Below, in pieces: positions 10,761 to 26,486 of a stretch of DNA of 64,000 bases. The DNA comes from Rosa chinensis (lineage: Eukaryota; Streptophyta; Magnoliopsida; Rosales; Rosaceae). The translations under genes and the position numbers were made by a program. The DNA is taken from NCBI RefSeq assembly GCF_002994745.2, contig NC_037094.1, positions 39,698,956 through 39,762,955 on the forward strand, in the 5' to 3' direction. The notes below the pieces were generated by a model. The model was not told where the DNA came from. It ran no database searches and saw nothing but the letters and a program-made list of their open reading frames with translations. Each line of letters starts with the position of its first letter. Within the stretch, counting starts at the first letter, position 1.

Positions 10761-11172
10761 ATGCGCGAGCTCTGCTTGGAGGCCTCTGTCAAATACTTGC
10801 AGGTCAGTTGGCTACAAGATCCGTCAACAACATCAAGTCTTTAGGGTGGGTTGAGTCAATTGAATTGATTTTGGAGGATCGCCGTTGATTTGATGTGTTT
10901 TCCATTCCAAGTATATGCTTACAATTGAAAGGTGTGTTGTGGATCTGAAATCAATTTATTTTGCTTAGATTACTGTGCATTTTTTATTTTCAATTATTTG
11001 TGCTTGATTTTGTTCAGAAATTTCTTCTTGATTTGTATGCTTTAATTTGTTTGTTGTTTATTAGGAAGATAGGTTGTTGGCTGGGATGGGACGTAGAAGC
11101 AGAGAGTACTGCAAGAGTAGCAATTATTAGCTTCTGCTGCTGAGCTAGTAGTATTAGTCATCAGACATTGCC
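10761..11172 (+). promoter_or_regulatory. Probable 5' leader of the GSK3 gene with leader intron and small upstream ORF
   Basis: A 27-codon upstream ORF runs 10761-10844 (starts MRELCLEAS). Inside it, ttgcag|gtcagt at about 10802 is a good splice donor, and tttattag|gaagatag near 11065 is a good acceptor after a T-rich stretch, so a leader intron of about 0.26 kb is plausible. 5'-UTR introns are common in plant GSK3 genes. The kinase ATG follows at 11173 in a gccATGGc context. Transcript data would be needed to fix the leader. Confidence 0.4.
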
Positions 11173-16124
<4,952 letters not shown>

Positions 16125-16748
16125 CGGCTTCTATGAGTGTATTTTCTCAGCTTTACCATCCCACAGTTCCCAGTGCAATATGGTCTTGTATCATTCATAT
16201 GTAAAATGGTTCTTTTATATTTGGTTATCTCGGTTGATTGTGAGTAATAGTGTTCCGAAAGGAGTTCCTAGAATAATTTAGTAAACCTGAGGCTTTTAGT
16301 TTGCATGCGGATGGAGGTGAGTTTTGTATGCTTATTTAAGGACCAACATCTATTCGTTACATGTGTTTATTGCGGCACGTACTGCAAAATACTCAAGTAA
16401 GATAAGAACTTTGGCATTATTATATATACAGATCCTTTCTTCCTTGCCATGTTAATAAGCGATCCCTTGTACCAACTTTTAGATCATTATCTACATCTTG
16501 ACCGTCTAGTTTTTAGGTCCCTATGGCTAGATTATTTATGTAAATTTTTAACTAAATTGATAATTATTAAGGCATTCATAACTTGATTTACAAGAAAAAT
16601 AAGTTCGATACTTTAATGGTCATTATGGAGTCTTGAGAACTGAATGGTATGGTCTAGAGAAAACACTAATAGCAGAAAAACCCTCTCTCTAAAAAAAGCT
16701 AGGGTATCTTCGTTGAACCTCTCGTCAGGCTACTTTCTTGTCTGGCTG
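16125..16748. other. GSK3 3' flank grading into repeat sequence
   Basis: The 3' UTR probably lies in the first 200-300 bases. From about 16490 (ttgaccgtctagtttttagg) the sequence resembles the dispersed repeat found at 22850 and 23220, and from about 16679 (accctctctctaaaaaaagc) it resembles the 5' end of a LINE-like element. Confidence 0.45.
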
Positions 16749-16753
16749 CAGCC

Positions 16754-19127
16754 TGATGTCGCTTTTGTTGAGCGACCAATTTAACCCTAAAATGTCATTA
16801 GTAGTATAAAGTAAATAGGGATCGTTCTATTCCGGGGATTGAGGGTACACCTGTCATTGTCAAACAATTAAACAATTAAAATTAAAACAAAGTCTAATAT
16901 TTACAAAAATATAACAAAATATATACATATTTACGAAAAGGGGGGATTTTTGGTTTTTGGTTTTCGAAAATTAACTAAGTTAAGAAAATAATTAAAATGC
17001 AAAAACATAAAAAATACAAATGGGATGTGAGAACAAAGATCAAAGTCGAAACTCATGATTAAAATTGATTCAAGTTCATCATTGTTCATCATAGTCATGC
17101 AAGAGGAGTTGATCATGTGAAATGTTCATAAGCAAACAATTTCCCATATTTTACTTTCAATGCTAATTAACCTAAGCGAAAGCACCTAGATTAATCCTAT
17201 CAAACATGCAATCAAACCCTAGAAAGCTAGTCAATCATGTCATGTTTAACGCATTAAGCACCTAGAAAGGCTATCAACTCAAATGTGCAACTTAGTATGA
17301 AAAAGTCCACCTAATTGCAATCTTCTTTGATTAAATTCGGTTTTTGTACAAAACCTTTACTACTTATCGATTCAAGAACACAAAACCAAAAAGTTGATCC
17401 ATGTTCTCAAATTCGTAGCAACATTCACATAAAAACCCTAAATGTTTCGAACCATTCAAGATTATCATACAAAAGATTTCTATCATGCAAATTTAATCAA
17501 ACACTCACACAAAAGCAACCATAAATCGCAATATATGAATCTGAAAATTAACAATTAATCATAAAATTCCAGAAATAAATACTTGTTCAAACAATTGTGT
17601 CAACTAAGGTATAACCAACGAAAATTACAAAGCAAAGGTTACAAGGAGAATCGGATTACACCGTGATGAAGATGAGATGAATGAAGTGATGAATGGTCTC
17701 TTGAATTTCGAAAGCAATCTTCAAGGATGGTGATGGATGATGTGCACGGCTTGTCCTCTTCTTCCTTGGCCTTGCTTGAACTTCGTGGTTGCCCTAGAGG
17801 ATGGAGAAGAGCACGGCTAGCTAGAGAGAGTTTTTCTGATTTTTTCAAAGTGTAAACGTAAAAGTGGGAACCCTTGACGTTGAGAATGTGTGAGTATATA
17901 TAGGGGACGGCCCCTAGGTCTCCATGCCGTCCAAAACCCTAGAAAAGCTCACGGCTATTGCTTGCTTCTTCCACATAATTTCCTCCAATGAATTCTTGCC
18001 ACATAAGCCCTATGAGGTGGAGCAACCAATCACAAAATTCCAGAATTAATTCCCTAAATAATTCTTGCCGAAATATATAGATAATTTCTGATTTTCTACA
18101 CCAATTTCGGCAACAATATGTTTAGAGATTAAAGGGGGATGAATCTAGACTCCTTTTAGAGCTTTTTGTGTTCAACACATATTCTCTTTCCTTTAAAAGC
18201 TCCCTAAGAAATCTCCACGAAATCTCTTTTATTTTCTGATTTTTCTTCACGGCAAAACCCTAATTTCTCTCTTCATTATCTCTTGGCCGAATTCTCTAGG
18301 GTTTGCACGGCAATCCCTCCTTTTTCTCTTGGCTTGGACGGCTAGGAGTCTTCTAGGGTTTATCTCTTGATTTATTTCCATAAAAATAGCCCTAGAAAAT
18401 CTCCCTAGAAAATCTCCTTTTAATTTCTGATTTTCCACGTCATTTTCCTTGTTTCTCTCTTCATTTTGGACGGCAAACATCTTTAGGGTTTCTTCATTGC
18501 GTCACAAACCCTAATTGCATGGGCTTCATGGGCCTTTGATCCAATTTGCCGAAAATCCAATGAGTCTTGAGAGTTCTTGGGCCTTGTTGCTTCAACTTCA
18601 AGCCTTGTCACCTTCCAACGTCATAACACTTCATTTTTCCATTTCTTTTTCATGATAACGTTGGAAACTTCATAGGTAAGCTTTCCTCCTTTTCGCAGGG
18701 TTTCCTGGTTGGACCAGGAAAACTTCTTTTCTTCATTTCTCCTCATTTCTGTGGCTCATTGTTCTTCATCTTTGCTCCCCTTGACTTTCGCAAGCTCCTC
18801 TTTCCATTTGTGAGTTCATTTCCACTTTTTAGCTCGGAGGTCCTGAAAATAGAAACTAATAAGAAAAATAGAAACTTTCCTAAAAGGAAAAATGACAACT
18901 TTCCTAAACTGAAAATGGGAAACTTTCTAAAAATGAAAAATAGAAACTTCCGAAAATGGAAACTTACTAAAAATGATAAATAGAAACTACAAAAATAGAA
19001 ACTTTCTACAAACAGGAACTTTCCCAATCAAAGAATGGAAACTTTCCTAAACAGGGTTTTATTAAGGAAATAACGCAGAAAATGCAGGGAAAAACAAGTA
19101 AAACGTCGCATTAAAATGCTCCTATCA
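16754..19127 (-). mobile_element. Solo LTR (TGATAGGAGC family), minus orientation, TSD CAGCC
   Basis: On the - strand it starts TGATAGGAGCATTTTAATGC and ends in ...GACATCA; on the + strand it runs tgatgtcgc...ctcctatca. Perfect 5-bp duplications cagcc flank it (16749-16753 and 19128-19132). 2374 bp. It shares with the other family members the ggattgagggtacacctg block near its 3' end and gaaactttc-rich repeats near its 5' end (about 18850-19040). A tatatatag box (about 17893) lies before the inferred transcription start. No internal region or second LTR exists, so this is a solo LTR of an Athila/Tat-like gypsy family. ORFs inside it are incidental. Confidence 0.85.
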
Positions 19128-19636
19128 CAGCCTTGGCGTAGGCGTTGGCCTCGTCGGCGCATGATGAGTGTAGTCGGACGGGATTTTGGTTTTTTTCGCT
19201 TGTTTGATGCTCAGAGGCAGGGTAGGGGGATTTTGCTTTTCTTCTCTCTCAGGTGAATGGAGCGGCGACATCTAAGCCGGGTCAGAGTGGGGAGGGCGAT
19301 CTGGGATCAGTGGGTGGATGGGATGGCTGAGGTCGGAGCTGTGAAGCATGATTCAAACATCGCCATTGATCTTGGGTGGATAGATGTGTGGATTCATGAT
19401 GGTGGCTTTGGCTTAGCGACAGAGGCAACTCGAGTTGGTGGTGGGTTGGAGGAGACGAATGATAGTACAAGCTTGATTGTCAGATTGGTTGCTCGATCTG
19501 GAATCAGGCAATACTGGTTTGGGGATGTGATGGTGGGTGGTTTCATTTACTGGTGGTCCGAGGGCGGCAGGGGTTCAACGCCGGTGCGTGTTTGACATCG
19601 GATGTGGTGTGGTGGGTGTGGGGGGCGATATGGCGG

Positions 19637-22018
19637 TGTAACGTCCCGAACCTGAATCCACCGGTTTACTAGTCATTTGGAAGGTAAACGACAACTACTT
19701 TCACTTTTACTTTCGTTTCCGTACTTTTAGTGGCCCTAAAAGTTGACTTTTCGTTCGGATCAAAATTTGAGGAAACTTCCTTCATGAAAATTGTAGAGGA
19801 CGTTAAACCGAGCGCGTGCATATGTGGTGTGTAAACATTGGAGTTCGTATGTGAAAGTTATAAGCGTAAGATTAAAGTTACTGTTCATGGTAAGAAAATA
19901 TATATATAAGGAAAATTACTGTGGTAGGTTTCCAAAACCGGAAACCCACCTTTCTCTCTCCTCTCCCCCGATTTTCCCCTCTTTCTTCTTCGGGAAATCC
20001 TTCTTCCCTTTGATTGGCCGCCGTCCGGCCATCACCCGGCAGAAAGCCGGCCACCACAGGGTCGCCTCCTCTCCCTGGTCACGCTGGTGCCCTTAGTTTT
20101 CGACGATTTGGCCGGAAAAGCTCGGATCGAAGCAAGGTTTGCTCCGGTTGCAGTTTTGGGGTTTCGCCGATTTCCAGCCACCTCCGGCCACCAGGTTAGC
20201 ATCGAAGGTTCGGTTTTTGATGGTGATCATTTCCCCTAAGGTAGTTCAATCCAATTTGCAGTGTAGATATCGAATTGACAATTTTCCATTTTTAGGGTTC
20301 TTGAAGTTTCGAGCTTTTCTTCACCAGCTTGATTCGACCACTTCGAGGTAAAATTGGATGATGTTGTAGTTGGGAAGTTGGTTGGGCTTGTTGTGTAGAT
20401 GCTAGTGCCGGAGTTTGGTGGCCATAGGAGGTGGTGGCCGCCGGCGCGTGGGGCCCACGCGCTGCCACTGTTGGTGGCGCGTGGAGGCTTATATGGCAGT
20501 GTTTTAATTTCAGTTTTTAGCCCATTAAATTGTATATTGTTGTAGAGCTTGTATGTGAAGTTTGGTGAATTTTGGAGGAGTTTGGAATTGTTTGTGAATT
20601 TCCAAAGTTTGGAGTTTTGTGATGGAATTGTGGGAAATCCGACTGTCGGATTTTCCTCGTTTTCGTTGTGGAATATGTAAATTGAGGAAGTAGTGTTGTG
20701 GAAGAGATTTGGGTGGAATTTGAGAAGTAATGGAGATAGGGATTTTCGAGTTTCGTATTTATTTTATCGGATTGCCGTTTACGGAAACATAATTGTGTAC
20801 AGGACGACGTATCGAGCTATTGCTCGATGAAGGAACTCGTTTGCGTGGTCGCCCAATAGTACTGTGAGTGGACTTTTGTTTTTTTAAATAAGTGATGCAT
20901 GCATTTATTTACTAAAGTATGTTCTATTTAATTAACCTATCACTTTCCAAGTATATGAATTGATTTTGGAATTTAATTATGATTTATTTCGGTATGACTT
21001 TCGGAATTGGTTTTGGAATATATGATTTACGAGATTTTTCGACGACTTATTTTACTGAGATGATTTTTGGATTACATATTATATTTAGTAGTCAAGTTTG
21101 AGATATTCTGGAATATTATTGGAAATGAGATTTTTCCGAAGGAATTTGGGCTCGTACTAATTTCCGGGTTTGGTGCTGAATTTGAGAGTATTTGGCGTGT
21201 GGGGTCACGTTATTGGAATATATTTATTTGTTTTCTCGTGAGATATTGGGAAAGCCTTTCGGGTTTTATGGATTTTGAATGATTTCCTCACCATACTCGG
21301 GTCATTCGATTAGGTCTCCTCCTCACTTACTTTGCGTTTGTGAGTGGCAGTTGAGGTAGCTTATTCTCCTCCTCACTTACTTTGTGTTTGTGAGTGGCAG
21401 TCGAGGTGATTTATTCTCCTCCTCACGTGGGTGGCAGTCGAGGTTATTAGTTCTCCTCCTCACACAATCTATGTGTGAGTGGTAGTCGAGGGTAGGTTGA
21501 GCCTAAGGGGCTCCTTTACCCGTATGGTGACGTCCCTTCCCCATATTCTACTATTTGTTACTTGACTAGCGGGGCTAGTCCGATTCTTTTAGCCAGCGGG
21601 GACTGGTATGTTTTCACGAGACTCCGAGTTTTAAAGACATACGTTTTATAAATGTTGCATGCATCGGGAATTTTTTTTTTTTAAGAAATAAATGTGGGAA
21701 AGTATGAAATCTTTTTCTTTTTAATTTGTTTATTTTTGTCCACTCACGCTAACGTTTTTCATCTACTTTCCCCTGGGCCTTTCGGTTTCTAATGCCCAGT
21801 TTGCAGGCGTTATTAGTTGAGGTCGTGCGTACGTGGTTCGAGGCATAGTTGACGAATAGCTTCCGCACTTCTTTGTTTGGCTCTGATCTATTGTGGGTTA
21901 CTGTTTTGGGTAGTCCACTTTAGGGGTGACTCGACCAGTTCTCGGTAGAGTTATCACTAAGGTGGGCCCTGCAGGGCCACTCCGGATTTCGGGGTGAAAT
22001 CCGGGGCGGGTCCTGTCA
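19637..22018 (+). mobile_element. Solo LTR of a second gypsy-like family, TSD GGCGG
   Basis: It begins tgtaacgtcccgaacc and ends cgggtcctgtca, with perfect 5-bp duplications ggcgg on both sides (19632-19636 and 22019-22023). 2382 bp. It contains a block (cttccttcatgaaaattgta, then gagttcgtatg) that is also found in the element at 35349, so the two are related. A four-copy ~50-bp tandem array lies at 21315-21491. No coding domains. The three overlapping ORFs near 19.8-20.3 kb are GC-rich leader sequence, not genes. Confidence 0.85.
21315..21491 (+). repeat. Four-copy ~50-bp tandem array within the solo LTR
   Basis: Copies start at about 21315, 21365, 21415 and 21451, each tctcctcctcac...gtgagtggcagtcgagg. 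The third and fourth are shortened in the middle. Within each unit cctcac pairs with gtgag, so each can form a small hairpin. Confidence 0.8.
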
Positions 22019-22670
22019 GGCGGTGCTGTTGCAGATGCGAACTTGGGTTGAGGGATGGCACAGACTCCTCATTACCTAGGCCTTTTGGGCCTGGACATTG
22101 CATTTGGACCCCAATTGGGCTGAAGATTGGGTTGGGGCCTATTTGAGCCCTGCCTTAGGTTATAGCTTATATTTTATTTAATGTCTTTATTTATTTACGT
22201 TGTTTAGTTATGTAGCGCTTTATGCAAGCAATATGTCCCTACATTAGTTGTGTAGGGCTAGTCGAGCTATGTGCCTGGTGCACTCAAAGTGCCTTGTCTG
22301 CTCTAGGTAGGCGACGAGTTTCTTGCTTCATCAAATGGTCGCTACCACCTAGTGGTAGGGTAAAACTAAGTGTTGTCGGATCTATCCTCTGGCAACAACA
22401 TAGTAGGAAAGATATGCATCTAGTAATTATGCTACGACGTAAACGAGTTACATATCTAGTTATCTTTTTGTTATGCCACTGTTATGTCAAAGCAAATAGA
22501 GGAGCTAGTTGGTGCTTGTTAGTATACATGAACTTTGTAGAGATTCCTGATATCATTTCGGGACATACTCTAGATGCTTATTGTAATAAGAGATTTAGGC
22601 TCAATGTCTCTCTGTATTCGACAGTTTCATTAATCAAGGCTTAAGGGCAGCCGCACCAACCTTTTATTTA

Positions 22671-23439
22671 TTTTTTATTTTTTAAAAATGAACAGTTAAG
22701 ATGTTGATATGTGATTGAAAAGTGGGTCTCACAAATGATTTCTTAAAATGATTGAAAAAAAAAGAACCCTTCTAGTGAGGGATCTGGTCATTTTAAGGGA
22801 TCACTTATTAGACTAATTTTTTGATCACATATCAACAACTCGACCGTTTAATTTTTAGGTCTTTATGAATAGATAGATCACTTATGTAAATTTTCAGCAA
22901 AATTGATGATCGTTAAGGTACCGAACTAGATCAAATCAATAGACGAACCGAATTTGTTCAACTTGAACCGTTCATGTTTAGAAATGTAAATTATGATTAT
23001 GAATGCCTTAACGATCATCAATTTGGCTAAAAAAATTTAGAAGTAATTTACACATTGGAACTTAAAAATTGAAAAATTGAGATGCTGAAATGTGATCGAG
23101 AAGTGGGCATCACAAGAGGATCTCTTAGTGTAAGAACCTTTCTAGTGAATGATCCATTTTTTTGGCCATTTTAAGGGATGGTTTATTATACTAATTTTTT
23201 GATCACATATTGAGATCTTTGACCGTTCAGTTGTAAGGTTTATATGAATGGATCACTTATGCAAATTTACAGCCAAATTAATGACCGCAAAGGTTTCAAA
23301 CTAGTTTAAATCAACAGACAAACCAAATCTGTTCAATCTGAACCGCTCATACCTATAATTCTGAAATACAATTATGAATGTCTTAACGATCGTCAATTTG
23401 GCTAAAAATTTACATAAATGATCTATTTGTATATATCTA
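22671..23439. repeat. Two related copies of a dispersed palindromic repeat
   Basis: The block at about 22740-23070 recurs in diverged form at about 23100-23430, and part of it is seen again at 16490-16640 and 23816-23900. Shared marks are gggatcacttattagactaa, gatcacatat, cgaccgttyart and the inverted pair gatgatcgttaagg / ccttaacgatcatc within each copy. It looks like a MITE or the end of a DNA transposon. No coding content. Confidence 0.5.
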
Positions 23440-23815
23440 AAATCTAGTGGCAGGGTGAAACTTAGTGTCGCTGGATGTTTTATCCCGTGGCAACATGATG
23501 GGAAAGCTATACGTATGGAAATTATGCTAAGCTGTAATCGAGTTGCAGACCAAGTTATCTTTCCGTTGTGTCACCGCTGTATGACTTATGTCAAAGCAAA
23601 TAGAGACGCCAATAGAGCGCTCTTTGCTAGTTGGTGCCTATTAGGATACATGTTTGTAGTCGAGGCTCCTGTTATTATCTCAGGAAATTCTCTTGCTGTA
23701 ATTTGTTCTCTGGGGTTTAGGTATCATGTCCCCCCCATGTATTCCGCTGTTTCACTAATCAAGGCTTGAAGACAGCCGCACCGGCCCTTACTTCAAAAAA
23801 AAAAAAAAAAAAATC
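23440..23815 (+). mobile_element. 5'-truncated LINE 3' end with poly-A tail
   Basis: Diverged copy of 22330-22650: the shared order is agtggyagggt, aaactwagtgt, caaagcaaatagag, agttggtgc and the terminal ttaatcaaggcttgaag. It ends in an A-run at about 23796-23814. An open frame runs through it (23455-23769) but no domain was recognised. No target duplication identified. Confidence 0.6.
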
Positions 23816-24780
23816 TGAACGGTCGAGATCCTAATTTGGGATTGCAAAGTTGGTCTAATAAGCAATTCTTTAAAATGACTATAAAAAGCGATCCCTCTTA
23901 ATTCTCATTTGTTTAGGCATTGTTCTTTTTTTTGGCGAAATACGAATGCAGATTATCAATTGGACATTCATATTTGTGAATGAAAGTAGACAAATTATAT
24001 TTATAATGGTCAAAGGTGTACAAATAAAACACTAGGAAAAGTGCTATTCATAGACACAAAGAAAACAAATATATTGGCTAGCATCTGCCCTTATATATTT
24101 ATTTTTTTTCAAATCTGGTTTATTTCTCGATTTATATGTGACATACTTGTGCAATGATCACGCTAATTTTTTCTCTATCGTTCCAATTTTATCAATGTCC
24201 CCGAAGAGACAACCGCCGCCATTAACGTCCACCTTTATAGATTAGTTTCTACTTGAGGTCAAACTGCTGCTGTTTTTATTTTGTATTTTTTTTTTATTAC
24301 AAATCATGTAAGTGAAGTTGTCCCGCCAGGTATCTATTGAAGCTATCTCTTTGCAACCGATTCTTTAGGAAAGTTGGGAAATTCCATCAGTATAGATCGA
24401 TAGGGTCCACCAGTAACCTCCAGCATCGTCTTTAGCCAATAATAATAAAAAAATAAAAAATTGTTGTCCTCGCGCACGCCTTCATTCAGAGGATTTTCAA
24501 TTTGTTTTTTCGATTAACAAATGAGAATTATAACTTTCGCCAAAAAAAAGAAAGAAAGAGAATTTGTTGTAATTTTTGGTGAGTTGAACACGCAACTTTC
24601 TTGATAAAAATAAAAGGTCGCAAGTTTGTTTGCACTTTGCACCTTTCAGAAACATATAATTTGTTCTGGGCCTGGCTTGGGTTCCAAACAAATCCAATCA
24701 GCCGCTGGATACTTCCACAACCACCTCGATTGTTCCACCGAGAAGCTGGAAGCCTACAGAATCAGCCTACCCGTCAATCA
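23816..24780. other. Repeat-derived and AT-rich DNA upstream of the HSP70 gene
   Basis: The first ~100 bases continue the dispersed repeat interrupted by the LINE. The rest has T tracts (24104-24111, 24281-24294) and no coding signal. Open frames at 24601-25192 run into the HSP70 leader and first exon in other frames and are not credible. Confidence 0.45.
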
Positions 24781-24792
24781 TACGGAACAGAG

Positions 24793-24870
24793 GCCAATAG
24801 ATCATTCCAGAACCCCCGTCCACGTGGCGCCACCTAACCCTCACTCTCTTTCCCCCCGGAAGCCTTTTAT
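24793..24870 (+). promoter_or_regulatory. HSP70 promoter elements: CCAAT box, heat-shock element, G-box
   Basis: ccaat at 24795-24799. The decamer attccagaac at 24804-24813 is a perfect nTTCnnGAAn heat-shock element. cacgtg at 24821-24826 is a G-box, bound in plants by bZIP and PIF factors. All lie about 165-195 bp upstream of the ATG at 24990. A ttttat stretch near 24866 could act as a weak TATA. The arrangement fits a chaperone gene responding to heat and light. Function is inferred from motifs only. Confidence 0.5.
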
Positions 24871-24989
24871 CTCCACCTCGAAGAAGAGTGACTTCTCGGC
24901 AAACCCAAATAATATCTCTCTAGCCAGCTTCTCCCTTTCTTCTTCTTCTTCTGCGATCATTTCAAAACTAAACTCTCTGAGCTTGTTCT

Positions 24990-26446
24990 ATGGCGTGCTC
25001 TGCTCAAATCAACGCCCTGGGCACTCCCCCGGGTGCTTCACTCCCAAGGACGCTGTTTTTAGGTCAGAGATTGGGACAAGCGGCGCCGTTGCGGGGCTTC
25101 GTCACCCTACGATCCAACGGCGCTGCTCGAAGGGCGGGACCGCTCCGCATAGTAAACGAGAAAGTTGTGGGGATCGATTTGGGGACGACTAACTCCGCCG
25201 TTGGTGCTATGGAGGGTGGTAAGCCCACCATAGTGACCAATGCTGAGGGCCAGAGAACCACGCCGTCCGTCGTCGCTTACACGAAGAGCGGCGATAGGCT
25301 CGTCGGTCAGATCGCAAAACGACAGGCCGTTGTGAACCCGGAGAACACCTTCTTTTCGGTGAAGAGGTTTATTGGGAGGAAGATGTCTGAGGTTGACGAA
25401 GAGTCTAAGCAGGTCTCCTACAAGGTTGTTAGGGATGAGAATGGGAATGTTAAGCTTGATTGTCCTGCTATTGGCAAACAGTTCGCCGCCGAAGAAATCT
25501 CTGCTCAGGTAGGAACTCTCCCAATGTCTTAAAATTCTCTGCTTTCGCTACTCTTTTACTTTCGATAGGAGAATGCCAATTCAATATTAATTTATTTAGT
25601 TTTGGTTAGAGCTTTTCGTCAATCAATCGCGTTATGTTGATGGAAATTGGTTTATGGACAAACAATTGTATTGCCTTGGTTTTGGTTTTGTTAATGTTAT
25701 TCACATTTTTACTGCTGAACCAGGTTTTGAGAAAGCTTGTGGACGACGCTTCAAAGTTTTTGAATGATAAAGTCACCAAAGCTGTGGTTACTGTGCCTGC
25801 TTACTTTAATGATTCTCAAAGAACTGCTACCAAAGATGCTGGCCGTATTGCTGGGTTGGATGTTCTGAGGATCATTAATGAACCTACTGCTGCTTCCTTA
25901 GCATATGGTTTTGAAAAGAAGAACAATGAAACTATCTTAGTATTTGACCTTGGTGGTGGTACTTTTGATGTCTCAGGTATGGTGTTCGTTACTGGGACAT
26001 ACCGTTTGCCTTCTTGGATATGTTGCCTTTAGTCAATTATGTCACCATGAATCTGCTAGATTACTTGTAGTTTTGTGTACGCATGGAAATGATATACCAA
26101 CTTGTTGTTCTTCTGCTACAGTGTTGGAGGTCGGTGATGGAGTGTTTGAAGTGCTATCTACTTCTGGAGATACGCATTTGGGTGGTGATGATTTTGATAA
26201 GGTAAGTAGTTGCTTTCTTTTTCTTTCTCTCTCTGCTGCGTTTAGTACACTTGGGACCTGTGTCTTATTCAGTTCCCCTGCCATTACATATTATATTTCA
26301 TCCTTTTGGACTGTTTGATATGGAGTTTCCTTGCCATTGCTTGCAATGTTTCATCGTTTTGGACTACTTCTGACTTTCTGAGTTTTGTAAGAATCCTAAA
26401 GCTGTAGTTTTGGACGATTGCGGCTGGAAGCAACGGTAAAAAAAGA

Positions 26447-26486
<40 letters not shown>

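Larger units (their letters stand above)
16679..22670 (+). mobile_element. LINE-like element, split by two solo LTRs
   Basis: Three pieces join logically when two precise LTR insertions are removed: 16679-16753 (starts ccctctctctaaaaaaagc), 19128-19636, and 22019-22670. The last piece ends ttaatcaaggcttaagggcag and runs into a T/A-rich tail. The same 3' end is present at 23440-23815 with a poly-A tail and, inverted, near 38180. No endonuclease or reverse transcriptase domain is present, so the copy is internally deleted or non-autonomous. The middle piece has a GC-richer 112-aa ORF (19257-19595) without a recognised domain. The 3' end assignment is firmer than the 5' end. Confidence 0.45.

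Noticed and set aside
17315..18480. Several ORFs of 60-80 aa on both strands
   Set aside because: All fall inside the solo LTR 16754-19127 and are not shared as frames by other LTR copies.
19824..20351. Three overlapping ORFs in GC-rich sequence
   Set aside because: They lie inside a TSD-defined solo LTR and have no domains.
24601..25192. Two ORFs before and over the HSP70 start
   Set aside because: They cover promoter, leader and the transit-peptide region in other frames, with no domain.
25944..26318. Open frame across HSP70 intron 2 and exon 3
   Set aside because: It reads through an intron in part; the HSP70 exon structure with GT-AG sites explains the region.
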